Part shown: positions 25,838 to 35,023 of the stretch, in pieces
Layout: each line of letters starts with the position of its first letter
How positions within the stretch are numbered: the stretch's first letter is position 1
NCBI RefSeq assembly: GCF_002246015.1
Contig: NZ_NOLJ01000012.1
Location: 185,525-249,524, forward strand
Length of the DNA stretch: 64,000 bases
Source of the DNA: Nostoc sp. 'Peltigera membranacea cyanobiont' 210A
GTDB taxonomy: Bacteria; Cyanobacteriota; Cyanobacteriia; Cyanobacteriales; Nostocaceae
Direction of reading: 5' to 3'
Translations under genes and position numbers: made by a program
Notes under the pieces: model-generated
Told to the model about the DNA's origin: nothing
Database searches by the model: none
The model's input: the letters and a program-made list of their open reading frames with translations, nothing else

Positions 25838-27388
25838 ATGACCAATTCAGATTTAGAGAGAGTTACAGTTCGCCCAATAGACGAGTATAACCAAAAGTTG
25901 GTATCTTACGTCCATCCGCCAAATTGGGTTAATCCTCAACCTGCCGATGTTTACGACTTGGTAGTAATTGGTGCTGGTACGGCAGGATTAGTAGTGGCTG
26001 CGGGTGCGGCGGGTCTGGATTTGGGTTTAAAGGTGGCGATAATTGAAAAGCATCTCATGGGTGGAGATTGCTTAAATGTTGGTTGCGTACCATCTAAAAC
26101 TATTATTCGCTCTGCCCGCGTCATTGGCGAAATCTGGGATGCTAAAGACTTGGGAGTTAATATTCCCCAACGCAATATTGATGTTGATTTTCCCAAAGTC
26201 ATGGCCAGAATGCGGCGGATAAGAGCTGATATCAGCCCTAACGACTCGGCGGAACGGTTTCAAAACTTGGGTGTTGATGTCTTTTTGGGTAGCGGTCGAT
26301 TTGCGAGTAAAAATACCGTGGAAGTTGGCGATAAAACCCTCAAGTTTAAAAAAGCTGTGATTGCAACTGGCGCAAGAGCTGCACAACTGCCGATTCCAGG
26401 AATTGAACAGGCGGGTTATCTAACTAATGAGACAGTGTTTTCGCTGATTCAACGACCGGAACGTTTGGCGGTGATTGGTGGCGGCCCCATTGGTTGCGAA
26501 TTGGCGCAAGCTTTCCGACGGTTGGGTTGTGAGGTGGTACTTTTCCATAGCGGTTCTCACATCCTTAATAAAGAAGATGCTGAGGGCGCTGAAATTCTCC
26601 AAAAGGTTTTGATTAAAGAAGGAATTCGCCTAGTACTCGATTCCAAATTGGAAGAAGTGGTAACTGTCACCGAAGGGAAACGCCTTTACTTCTCCACCAA
26701 TGGTCATCGAGATTCGGTGACAGTCGATGAAATTTTAGTTGGTGCGGGGCGATCGCCAAATGTCGAAAATCTAAATTTAGAAGCTGTGGGTGTAGAATAT
26801 GACAAGCACCAAGGCGTGAAGGTAAATGATTACCTCCAGACGACCAATCCCAAAATTTATGCAGCTGGCGATATCTGCATGAACTGGAAGTTTACCCATG
26901 CTGCTGATGCCGCGGCGCGGATTGTAATTAAAAATACCCTGTTTTCTCCCTTTGGCTTGGGACGCTCGAAACTCAGTAGTTTGGTGATGCCTTGGGTAAC
27001 TTATACTGACCCAGAAATTGCTCACGTAGGGTTATACGAACACGAGGCGGAAAAATTGGGTATTGAAGTGACGACCATCAACATACCTTTTAATAGTGTA
27101 GACCGAGCGATCGCAGATGGTGAAGAGTTAGGATTTCTCAAAATCCACCATAAAAAGGGGTCTGATGAAATTATCGGTGCAACTATTGTCGCCAGTCACG
27201 CGGGTGAGATGATCTCAGAAGTGACTACGGCAATGGTGAATAAGATTGGTTTGAGCAAGTTAAGCAGTGTAATTCATCCTTATCCCACTCAAGCCGAAGC
27301 GATTAAAAAAGCCGCTGATGCTTATCGCCGAACACTTTTAACATCAAATACCAAAAAATTGTTGGGATTTCTGACAAAGTTATCTTGA
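25838..27388 (+). CDS. MerA-like pyridine nucleotide-disulfide oxidoreductase
   Basis: This 516-residue flavoprotein has an FAD site VIGAGTAGLVVAAG, redox pair GGDCLNVGCVPSKTII, NAD(P) site AVIGGGPIGCELAQAFRRLG, second FAD motif YAAGDIC and a dimerisation domain ending HPYPTQAEAIKKAAD. The frame resembles mercuric reductase and dihydrolipoamide dehydrogenase. It lacks both the N-terminal heavy-metal domain and the C-terminal vicinal cysteine pair of true MerA, so Hg(II) reduction is doubtful; another disulfide, metal or quinone substrate is more likely. The ATG at 25838 follows AAAGAGG. It groups with the VTT and TIGR04283 genes, a recurrent association. Confidence 0.88.
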   Translation: MTNSDLERVTVRPIDEYNQKLVSYVHPPNWVNPQPADVYDLVVIGAGTAGLVVAAGAAGLDLGLKVAIIEKHLMGGDCLNVGCVPSKTIIRSARVIGEIWDAKDLGVNIPQRNIDVDFPKVMARMRRIRADISPNDSAERFQNLGVDVFLGSGRFASKNTVEVGDKTLKFKKAVIATGARAAQLPIPGIEQAGYLTNETVFSLIQRPERLAVIGGGPIGCELAQAFRRLGCEVVLFHSGSHILNKEDAEGAEILQKVLIKEGIRLVLDSKLEEVVTVTEGKRLYFSTNGHRDSVTVDEILVGAGRSPNVENLNLEAVGVEYDKHQGVKVNDYLQTTNPKIYAAGDICMNWKFTHAADAAARIVIKNTLFSPFGLGRSKLSSLVMPWVTYTDPEIAHVGLYEHEAEKLGIEVTTINIPFNSVDRAIADGEELGFLKIHHKKGSDEIIGATIVASHAGEMISEVTTAMVNKIGLSKLSSVIHPYPTQAEAIKKAADAYRRTLLTSNTKKLLGFLTKLS

Positions 27389-27431
27389 GCAAAATCAGTG
27401 AACAGTTATCCGACTGTTCACTGATAACTGA

Positions 27432-27612
27432 TACAGCAGTTTTCAACTAGATGAAGTATAAAGTACAGGAGTCAAAATCAGACATCAAGAGTTTACTTCC
27501 TACCTCCTGCCTTCTGCCTCCTGCCTTCTGCCTCCTGCCTCCTGCCTCCTACCTCCTGCCTCCTGCCTTCTACCTCCTGCCTTCTGCCTCCTGCCTCCTG
27601 CCTCCTGCCTCC
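27432..27612 (+). repeat. Heptamer tandem repeat (TGCCTCC)n with element end
   Basis: From about 27508 to 27612 the unit TGCCTCC and variants (TGCCTTC, TACCTCC) repeat in register, about 14-16 times, a short tandemly repeated repetitive (STRR) sequence. It is preceded at 27432 by TACAGCAGTTTTCAACTAGATGA, the same end as the element at 53651-53819, which carries the same heptamers. It lies downstream of both convergent genes. Confidence 0.85.
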
Positions 27613-27624
27613 TTCAAGTCATCT

Positions 27625-30600
27625 CTAAACAGGTCGGAAGCGATCGATCTCGCCTCCGGTCAAGTTTGCGTAATACAGATTACCATCAGGGCCAGTGGTG
27701 ATTTGTGTAGGCAGTCCTAGATTAGGCCTGTCTGCTGGGGAAGCAAACCGCTTAACGGAGGTAACTTTACCTTGACTATCTAATATCAAAGCATCGATAG
27801 TTCCTTGACTGAAATCACCAATGAATAAGGCACCTTGATAGATTGAAGGGAAAGTATTACCTGTGTAAAAGTCACCCACCAGGATCGAATTAGAACCAGA
27901 ATGCTTGTAAGTGTACAGTGGTTCTGTAACAGATGAGCCACTATTATAGAAGGCTTTTGCTGCATCTAAATTAGCGTAGACTGGTTGTTTCAGACTGACG
28001 ACATTACCATTTGCATCAAGTCCACCTTCATAGAATGGCCAGCCAAAGTTAGCTCCTGGTTTTCCGATATTGACCTCTTCGTAAGTACCGAAGCCAACAT
28101 CACCAATTACAGGGGTATTGGTCTTTTTATCAATTGTGAAACGGAAGGGGTTACGCAGACCTAAGTCATAAACTTTGGAAATATTGCTATTGGCGTCACC
28201 GTTGTAGAAAGGATTGCTTGATAAGCCTTGACCAGTAATCGGGTCAATCCGCAGAATCTTGCCGGATAGATTATTCTTATCCTGGACGCGAATTGCTCTG
28301 GGGTCTACTCCATTGTAGGAAGTACCATCTCCTAAGCTCACAAACAGAGAACCATCAGTACCAAAACGCACAGAACCAACTGAGTGAGATTCACTATCAT
28401 TGGCTATAAAATTCTGGATATTTTGGACTTTATCGAGATTATTGAGATAATCCTGCAAGCTGGTAAACGGCTTACCAGTATCTTTGTTGAGAATTCCTGA
28501 TGGTGCATAGCCAAGTGAGACATTTGTACTATTTCCATCTGGCTTGATAATATTCGCCCAAGTGCCATTTGTACCGAGTAGCACAACTTCGCTGCCAGCG
28601 ATCGCAGTAGTGTAATTAGTGTTGGGGTCGGCTTTAAAGCGACTTAGCCGTGCAGTCCGATTCCCATTCTGATCGGGATCGTCCAATGTACTATTGGGAT
28701 TGTTCTTAGAATTGCTTGTATTAGTTTCTGGTGGATCGTAGGTATACAACAGGTAAACATAGTTGTTGCCGTTGGGATTTTTGCCAAAATCTGGATGTAC
28801 GGCAATGCCTAACAGACCGCGATCGCGCGTATCATTTACCTGTCCGCGAATATCAGTAAATGGTGTAGATAATAAGGTACCGTTTTTCATGACTCGCACT
28901 ACCCCATTCTTCTGGGCAATGAACATACTGTTACCATCAGGTGCCCATTCAAAAGCTGTAGGTTGATTCAAACCAGAAGCTACCGTATCTAAAGCAAAGT
29001 TACCAGAGTCATTATCAATAATACTGATACTTGTCTGTTGATTAGTTAGCTGCACTCCAACTGGGTTACTGAACTTCAAAGCAAATGTTTCATTTGATTC
29101 CCCAACGTTGTCATTAAGAATGGGGATAACAATGGTGTTGCTGGTTTGTCCAACTGCAAAACTCAAGCTTCCAGATACAGCCTGGTAGTCAGATCCAGCT
29201 TTAGCAGTCCCATCTTGGGTTATGTAGTTGACGCTAGCAGCCGCCGAAGCATTGCCCCGTGTAACTGTCACCTTAGCAGTACCGTCACCCTCACTAACTA
29301 CTGGCTGACTGAAATCGAGGCCGGAGCGATCGTTGTCTTGAATCGTAATTGCGAGAGTTCTTTGAACTCCGAGTGTTGCCCCCTCTGCCTGATCGATGAC
29401 AAAATTAAAGGTTTCATCTGCTTCTATCGAGGAATCATCATTGATCGGAATGGATACCTGCGTGCTGCTTTGTCCCGCCGCAAAAGTAAGTATTCCAGCA
29501 CTTTCAACGCCTTCATTCCCATAGTCAATTCCTTTTGTAGCAGTATTACCTATAGTTGCATACTTGATTGAAGATGTACTACTTAAATCTCCAGTTCTAA
29601 GTATTTTAACGGTAACACTATCACTGCCTTCGTTCACAGTCATCGAAGACGATCCCAAGGTGATAGTGGTCTCAAGAAATGGTGAATAAAGTTGAGACTG
29701 AGGAATGATTTCTTTCACCTGAGAGGCGCTTGACCAACGCAGTTGAGAAACAGCATTGTTTTTATTTTCGTAGTACTCAAGTTTAATATCGTATTTCTGA
29801 CCTGCAACCAATGCGATCGAGCCACTGGATTCGGTGGCAGATTGATCGATAAACTGATTGATGATTTGTTGACCATTCACCCACAGTCGCACACCATCAT
29901 CAGCAGTGGTGTAGAACTTGTAACTTTCGCTGTACTTGGCTTCTACCTGACCTGTCCACCGCGCTGAGAAGCTATCTGCATCAATCGACGGAGCGGGAGA
30001 ATCAGCGCCCCAGTTAAAGTTCACCGTCGGATTTGTAGTAGTTACCTTCAGGTTAGTGAAGTCGATGTTGTCGTAGTACTCTGCTTTGAGTCCATTGCCA
30101 CTACTAGGTGTGCTGACATTACTATACAGTTGGGACTGAGGAATGATTTCCTTCGCCTGAGAGGTGCTTGACCAACGCAGTTGAGAAACGGCATTGTTTT
30201 TATTTTCGTAGTACTCAAGTTTAATATCGTACTTCTGACCTGCAACTAGTGCGATCGAGCCACTGGATTCGGTGGCAGGTTGATCGATAAACTGATTGAT
30301 GATTTGTTGACCATTCACCCACAGTCGCACACCATCATCAGCAGTGGTGTAGAACTTGTAAGTTTCGCTGTACTTGGCTTCTACCTGACCTGTCCACCGC
30401 GCTGAGAAGCTATCTGCATCAATCGACGCAGCGGGGGAACCAGCGCGCCAGTTAAAGTTCACCGTCGCATCTATGCGAGTTTGCTTGAGGCTGGTGAAGT
30501 CGATGTTGTCGTAATACTCTGCCTTGAGTCCATCTCCTTGAGAGATGAGGCTAGACCGAGCAGAAATGCTGGTTTGCCCTTGGTCAATGCTTTCTAGAGA

Positions 30601-30657
30601 TGATTTAGTCGTAATTACTGGGCTTACAGATGTTGATAAGTTTTGATTTGATGCCAT
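27625..30657 (-). CDS. PA14 - Calx-beta - PQQ-dependent sugar dehydrogenase, exported
   Basis: This 1010-residue multidomain protein has two PA14 domains (about 43-180 and 189-325), two Calx-beta repeats (about 335-440 and 445-550; [19 protein letters not shown] type), then a glucose/sorbosone dehydrogenase beta-propeller (about 555-1005; [45 protein letters not shown]). There is no Sec signal peptide, but the architecture is typical of type I-secreted, calcium-binding cyanobacterial proteins, so extracellular sugar oxidation or carbohydrate binding is likely. The two PA14 domains are nearly identical in DNA at a 438-bp offset, showing a recent internal duplication. Confidence 0.88.
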   Translation of the reverse strand: MASNQNLSTSVSPVITTKSSLESIDQGQTSISARSSLISQGDGLKAEYYDNIDFTSLKQTRIDATVNFNWRAGSPAASIDADSFSARWTGQVEAKYSETYKFYTTADDGVRLWVNGQQIINQFIDQPATESSGSIALVAGQKYDIKLEYYENKNNAVSQLRWSSTSQAKEIIPQSQLYSNVSTPSSGNGLKAEYYDNIDFTNLKVTTTNPTVNFNWGADSPAPSIDADSFSARWTGQVEAKYSESYKFYTTADDGVRLWVNGQQIINQFIDQSATESSGSIALVAGQKYDIKLEYYENKNNAVSQLRWSSASQVKEIIPQSQLYSPFLETTITLGSSSMTVNEGSDSVTVKILRTGDLSSTSSIKYATIGNTATKGIDYGNEGVESAGILTFAAGQSSTQVSIPINDDSSIEADETFNFVIDQAEGATLGVQRTLAITIQDNDRSGLDFSQPVVSEGDGTAKVTVTRGNASAAASVNYITQDGTAKAGSDYQAVSGSLSFAVGQTSNTIVIPILNDNVGESNETFALKFSNPVGVQLTNQQTSISIIDNDSGNFALDTVASGLNQPTAFEWAPDGNSMFIAQKNGVVRVMKNGTLLSTPFTDIRGQVNDTRDRGLLGIAVHPDFGKNPNGNNYVYLLYTYDPPETNTSNSKNNPNSTLDDPDQNGNRTARLSRFKADPNTNYTTAIAGSEVVLLGTNGTWANIIKPDGNSTNVSLGYAPSGILNKDTGKPFTSLQDYLNNLDKVQNIQNFIANDSESHSVGSVRFGTDGSLFVSLGDGTSYNGVDPRAIRVQDKNNLSGKILRIDPITGQGLSSNPFYNGDANSNISKVYDLGLRNPFRFTIDKKTNTPVIGDVGFGTYEEVNIGKPGANFGWPFYEGGLDANGNVVSLKQPVYANLDAAKAFYNSGSSVTEPLYTYKHSGSNSILVGDFYTGNTFPSIYQGALFIGDFSQGTIDALILDSQGKVTSVKRFASPADRPNLGLPTQITTGPDGNLYYANLTGGEIDRFRPV
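29700..30540 (-). repeat. 438-bp internal direct duplication encoding the twin PA14 domains
   Basis: The block starting AGGAATGATTTCTTTCACC at 29701 recurs with few changes at 30139, offset 438 bp (146 codons). It keeps the frame and duplicates one PA14 domain. Confidence 0.85.
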
Positions 30658-31498
30658 AATTAACGTTTCAGGATTAGTTTTAGATTGAATATTTCAACCA
30701 AGAATGCATCATAAAGCTTGATATAAATATATTGATCGGCTAATCATTGATTGGCTTATAAATATATCTTTATTAATTACTAATTATGAATAATTACTTG
30801 AAGAACATATTAGTCTTTATTTGCTTTCAAAAAATTACTGAGTTTTTGAGACCTTCTAAATTTCAATGATGTGCAGATGCATATTTCAGTAAGGCAAGCA
30901 ATGCTCAAGAAAGCAAATACATGCGTAATTAGTCAAATGTAATAGCTTTACATAGATTACTTAAGTATTCTTTTACTTCTACATATTTGACAATAGATGC
31001 GGTGTTATGTCTATCTTGTTTATGGAACTTTGTTTAAATATTCACATTAATATATTCTTTTTTAAAGGAATATAAAAGTTTTGATGATGTTTAAGTAAAA
31101 ATTGTTAAAGTACCGGATAATTTAATGTATTTTATCTACAGATTTATTAACTATATAAAAATTAGATAAAGAAAACTTTTAATATTTAAAGATTTAAAAA
31201 ACTAATATTTATCCATACTTCATCTTGACTATTAATTTATCGAACATAATTCAGGAGTCAGGAGTCAGAATTCAGTTGGGTATTCTGTATGACTGGCGGA
31301 TAGCACAGCGTCAACGAGACGCTGTGATATCGCTGAACGCAAAGAATTGTCAGCGTCCGAAACCCTACTCTTTCGTTAATTTACAAAAGTTTTCAATTTA
31401 CTCAAAGTGAGAAAAATTACAAGTTTGACCTTGCACATCCCACTTTCCCCTAGACTAGGGGCAGCAACCTTGTTCAAACTGGCTGAGGAAAGTGGACT
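30658..31498. other. 0.84-kb AT-rich spacer
   Basis: No gene is supported. It separates the divergent sugar dehydrogenase and mgtE genes. At 31251-31273 there are AGGAGTC heptamers, then at 31295-31335 a palindrome around CAGCGTCAACGAGACGCTGTG. The rest is very AT-rich and holds both promoters. Confidence 0.55.
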
Positions 31499-32899
31499 TT
31501 GACTGAGACAAACAATGTAAACTCTACCACCCAGAATCTCTCACGCAGGGAATTGCGAGATTTAGTGCGGACTCAGCTGCAAATGCTCCTAGAGGCAGGA
31601 GACTTGCAGGGAGCAAAATCTATTCTCGTGCCCGTGCAGCCTGCGGATATCGCCGAGGCGATTGAGGGTTTGCCAGAAGCGATGCACGCTTTGGCTTTTC
31701 GCTTGCTTTCTAAGGATGAAGCTATAGAAGTTTATGAATATCTCGACTACAGTGTTCAAGAACGGTTAATTGAAGAACTTAAAAGCCAGGAAGTCTGCGA
31801 TATTGTCGATCAAATGTCGCCGGATGACCGAGCTAGGTTATTTGATGAATTACCGGCAAAAGTCGTTAATCGCTTGCTAGAACAACTGAGTCCAGCAGAA
31901 CGTCAAGCTACAGCCCAACTATTGGGTTATGAAGCTGATACAGCTGGGCGAATTATGACGCTAGAGTTGATCTCGCTGAAAGAAAACTTTACAGTATCTC
32001 AAGCTCTAGAGCGAATTCGCAACTTAGCTAATGCTAGTGAGATGATTTATTATCTTTATGTCATGGATGCGGCAAGGCGCTTGACGGGAATTGTATCGTT
32101 GCGGGAATTAGTAACGTCTCAGCCTGAGCAAATTATTGGCGAAATTATGACCCGTGATGTGGTGTTTGTCTACACTGATACAGACCAGGAAGAAGTTGCA
32201 AGATTAATCCAAAGATATGATTTTTTGGCTGTGCCTGTGGTAGATCGAGAACAGCTTCTAGTAGGTATTGTTACGGTAGATGATGTAATTGATATTCTGC
32301 AACAAGAAACCACCGAGGATATCTATGCCTTGGGTGGTGGTGTGCAGTCGGGGGGCGACAATTATTTTCAAATGAATTTGCTAGAAATTGCTCGGAAGCG
32401 AGTTGTCTGGTTATTGGTCTTACTTATAACTAATACCGTTACAGGGACAATTATTAAGTCGCAAGAGGATCTTTTAGCAAAAGTGGTGACACTGACGGCC
32501 TTTATCCCCTTGTTGACTGGTACTGGGGGTAATGTAGGCGCTCAATCTTCCACAGTGGTGATTCGCGGGATGAATACCGATGAAATCCGATCGCTTGGTG
32601 CATTGCAGGTAATCGGCCGGGAAGCGATCGCTGGGGCATTATTGGGAGGAATGTTAGGTACGATCGCTACTGTCTGGGCTTATTTTTTGCAAGGACGAAT
32701 AGAAGTAGCGATCGCTGTAGGCACTAGTTTGGTAGCTATCTCTATTTTAGCTTCGATCTCTGGTTCATCACTGCCATTTCTATTTCGCTATCTTCGTTTA
32801 GATCCGGCATTAATGTCAGCACCATTTATTACCACAGCAGTTGATGTCGTAGGTGTTTTGATTTATTTCAATTTAGCGCGGGTAATTTTAAAGTTATGA
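31499..32899 (+). CDS. mgtE: MgtE-family magnesium transporter
   Basis: This 466-residue protein has the MgtE N domain (about 35-140; ILVPVQPADIAEAIEGLPE, LFDELPAKVVNRLL), two CBS domains (about 145-265; EIMTRDVVFVYTDTDQEEVARLI) and five membrane helices (about 300-465) with TAFIPLLTGTGGNVGAQSSTVVIRG, the conserved pore-region signature. It is a magnesium-gated Mg2+ channel/transporter of the inner membrane. The frame starts at TTG 31499, eight bases after GAGGAAAG, which looks like the true site because the N domain begins soon after. Confidence 0.93.
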   Translation: MTETNNVNSTTQNLSRRELRDLVRTQLQMLLEAGDLQGAKSILVPVQPADIAEAIEGLPEAMHALAFRLLSKDEAIEVYEYLDYSVQERLIEELKSQEVCDIVDQMSPDDRARLFDELPAKVVNRLLEQLSPAERQATAQLLGYEADTAGRIMTLELISLKENFTVSQALERIRNLANASEMIYYLYVMDAARRLTGIVSLRELVTSQPEQIIGEIMTRDVVFVYTDTDQEEVARLIQRYDFLAVPVVDREQLLVGIVTVDDVIDILQQETTEDIYALGGGVQSGGDNYFQMNLLEIARKRVVWLLVLLITNTVTGTIIKSQEDLLAKVVTLTAFIPLLTGTGGNVGAQSSTVVIRGMNTDEIRSLGALQVIGREAIAGALLGGMLGTIATVWAYFLQGRIEVAIAVGTSLVAISILASISGSSLPFLFRYLRLDPALMSAPFITTAVDVVGVLIYFNLARVILKL

Positions 32900-33076
32900 A
32901 AAAAGTCATTAGTCATTAGTCACTTGTACTGAGCGTAGTCGTTGGCGGAGCCTCTCGTAGAGAAGTATTAGTCATTAGTGAATAACACACTACAAATGAC
33001 ATAGACGCGCCAGGGGCTACTCTTCGAGAACGCCAAAGGCGAACCCGCAGGGTAGGACAAACGACAAATGACTAAC
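32900..33076 (+). repeat. Dispersed repeat block after mgtE
   Basis: GTCATTAGTCATTAGTCACT heptamers lead into CTTGTACTGAGCGTAGTCG (about 32921-32970), the same repeat found in frame inside the sensor kinase. GACAAACGACAAATGAC heptamers end the block. It may lie in the 3' UTR of mgtE. Confidence 0.75.
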
Positions 33077-33083
33077 TTAACTT

Positions 33084-33341
33084 TTACAATTCTGATTCCG
33101 TATCTGGAGCAACAATTTCGCCAGTACCCAATTGCAGTATCATATCCTGGTCAGTAATCAATCCGCTAAGTTCCTTCACTTGTAAATTCATGTCTTCACA
33201 AGCTTGTCTAAGTTCTCTGGCAAATTTGTTGAGGTCTTGACCATAGCCACATTGATAAGCAGCAGTTTCAATTCCTTGCTGGGCATTTGCTCTAGCACAA
33301 TCTACTAGTTCTCTGCCATTCAATGGTGTAGGAGATGCCAT
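33084..33341 (-). CDS. Small conserved-type hypothetical protein
   Basis: This 85-residue soluble protein with MASPTPLNGRELVDCARANAQQG has no recognised domain. The body is helical (LNKFARELRQACEDMNLQVKELSGLI) and the C-terminus acidic, so a small helical bundle is likely. Codon use matches the neighbours, and two Cys could form a disulfide or bind metal. It is convergent with mgtE and 250 bases downstream of the SDR gene on the same strand. No function can be proposed. Confidence 0.65.
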   Translation of the reverse strand: MASPTPLNGRELVDCARANAQQGIETAAYQCGYGQDLNKFARELRQACEDMNLQVKELSGLITDQDMILQLGTGEIVAPDTESEL

Positions 33342-33428
33342 AAACGTAGTTATTATTTCTTAAATGTACGCTGTTAGACAGGCTATCAATATTTCGACAT
33401 TAAATCATCCCTCCAATGGATGACCATG

Positions 33429-33592
33429 AGGTAGAGTTAAGAGTTATAAGTTTAGAGTTAAAAGTTAAAAGTTAAGGGTTATAAGTTTAGAGTTAGGACT
33501 TAAAAGTTGTAAGTTTAAAATATATTGTTTATAACTCTTAATTCCTAACTCCTTACTCATAACTCCTAACTCTTAACTCTTAACTATTCTAC
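33429..33592. repeat. Heptamer repeats arranged as a large inverted repeat
   Basis: The left arm consists of GAGTTAA/AAAGTTA/TAAGTTT-type heptamers and the right arm of TAACTCT/TAACTCC heptamers, so the block can fold into a long imperfect hairpin ending at the SDR stop codon. It could act as a terminator for the SDR gene, but is primarily an STRR-type repeat. Confidence 0.75.
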
Positions 33593-34474
33593 TTACCCAT
33601 TGACAACATCTCCACCATTGACATGTAACACTTGTCCAGAAACATAAGAACCATCATCCGAAGCTAAATATACGTAGCTAGGAGCAACTTCTTCTGGTTG
33701 TCCGGCTCGTTCCATTGGTACTTGTTTCCCAAAAGTTTCAACTTTCTCTTCAGGAAAAGTTGAGGGAATTAAAGGTGTCCAAATTGGCCCTGGTGCGACA
33801 GCATTAACGCGAATTCCTTTGGATACCAAATTTTTTGATAAGGAGCGAGTAAAAGCAACGATCGCGCCTTTTGTAGAGGAGTAATCTAGTAGTTGTGGAC
33901 TACCTTTATAAGCTGTTACTGATGTGGTGTTGATGATAGAACTGCCTGCTTGCAAATGCTTGAGTGCAGCTTTAGTCATAAAAAACATCGAGAAGATATT
34001 AGTGCGGAAAGTTCGCTCTAGTTGTTCTTCGGTGATTTCTTCAATACTTTCTTTTGGATGTTGTTCAGCAGCGTTGTTGACGAGAATATCGAGTTTGCCA
34101 AACTCACCAACTGTTTGCTGTATGGCTTGCTGACAAAAACTTTCATTGCCAATATCACCTGCAATGGTTACTGCACGACGCCCTTGTTTTTCTACCAAAT
34201 GTTTTGTTTCTTTGGCATCATCGTGTTCGTTAAGGTAAAGAATAGCCACATCTGCACCTTCTTTTGCAAATGCGATCGCAACAGCACGACCAATCCCACT
34301 ATCTGCACCCGTAATCAATGCTACTTTATCTTGTAACTTCCCACTACCCCGATACTGAGCATCATCAGCTTTGGGTTTTGGTGTCATTTCTGATTCAACA
34401 CCTGGAGTTTCTTGTTGCTGCGGCGGTTGCAATTTTTGCTCTTTTTTCTCTTTTGGTTCTTTTGATTTAGCCAT
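33593..34474 (-). CDS. SDR-family oxidoreductase, stress-protein type
   Basis: This 293-residue short-chain dehydrogenase/reductase has the cofactor motif ALITGADSGIGRAVA, NNAAEQHP, Ser in INTTSVTAYKG, catalytic YSSTK and the PGPIWTPLIPS C-terminal block. The 45-residue Lys/Pro/Gln-rich N-terminal extension and the sequence pattern are those of the YhdF/YghA/GsiB-type general-stress SDR group; the substrate is unknown, and NADP preference is likely. I chose the ATG at 34474 (MAKSKEPKEKK) over 34507 because the Lys-rich extension starts there. It ends in a heptamer-repeat hairpin. Confidence 0.9.
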   Translation of the reverse strand: MAKSKEPKEKKEQKLQPPQQQETPGVESEMTPKPKADDAQYRGSGKLQDKVALITGADSGIGRAVAIAFAKEGADVAILYLNEHDDAKETKHLVEKQGRRAVTIAGDIGNESFCQQAIQQTVGEFGKLDILVNNAAEQHPKESIEEITEEQLERTFRTNIFSMFFMTKAALKHLQAGSSIINTTSVTAYKGSPQLLDYSSTKGAIVAFTRSLSKNLVSKGIRVNAVAPGPIWTPLIPSTFPEEKVETFGKQVPMERAGQPEEVAPSYVYLASDDGSYVSGQVLHVNGGDVVNG

Positions 34475-34507
34475 CTGTTTTACCTTGGTGAATATTGAAT
34501 GGGGCAT

Positions 34508-35023
34508 TGAGAAAGGGGCATTGGGAATTAGTTACACTCCATCTTTCTCCTATTCCCTATCTCATAACTAAACCTTGGATCGAAAATTCAACCCAAGGTT
34601 TATTTTTTGCTTTGACTCTCACTAGCCATTTGCAATTTTAGGCACTTATATCCTGGATGTTTGCCAAACTTACTTATTCCAGCAACTCTACGCAACTTAC
34701 ATTAGTTATCCTCACGCCTGACCATGAAAATAAGTACACAACTCTAATGTGATGAAGAATTTATCTTTTTCATCTGTTTTAAAGTTAACTATTATATTGC
34801 TGTACTTTATCGCCCTCTAGAGGTAAAGTAAGCAGCAATTAGCTCAACCTTAAGAGGGAAAAGAATTAAAGAAGTCGGCGATTTGCGGGTTGCTATAGTT
34901 TGATCGATCCTTGCGGACTTCCAGAAATTTTTTACAAAAATACCTGAATCTTGACACAGCGACTATACATCGTCCAAAAGGGTGCGTGGTGCGCTACATT
35001 GAGATCATTAGAGGGCATGGGTT
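34508..35023. other. 0.5-kb spacer with no gene
   Basis: It separates the divergent SDR and ATP-grasp genes. I see no coding frame, RNA gene or repeat element. TTGACA at 34951 and TATACA at 34964 are too close together to be one promoter. Confidence 0.5.

Noticed and set aside
25838-27388. Naming the flavoprotein mercuric reductase
   Set aside because: The N-terminal metal-binding domain and the C-terminal Cys pair of MerA are absent; only the disulfide-reductase core is shared.
27451-27720. Plus-strand 89-residue frame rich in Leu, Pro and Ser
   Set aside because: It is the translation of TGCCTCC heptamers running into the antisense of the sugar dehydrogenase gene.
31225-31410. 61-residue frame before mgtE
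   Set aside because: It runs through AGGAGTC heptamers and a palindromic repeat and has no coding character.
34951-34969. TTGACA...TATACA as a sigma-70 promoter for the ATP-grasp gene
   Set aside because: The gap between the hexamers is 7 bases instead of about 17.
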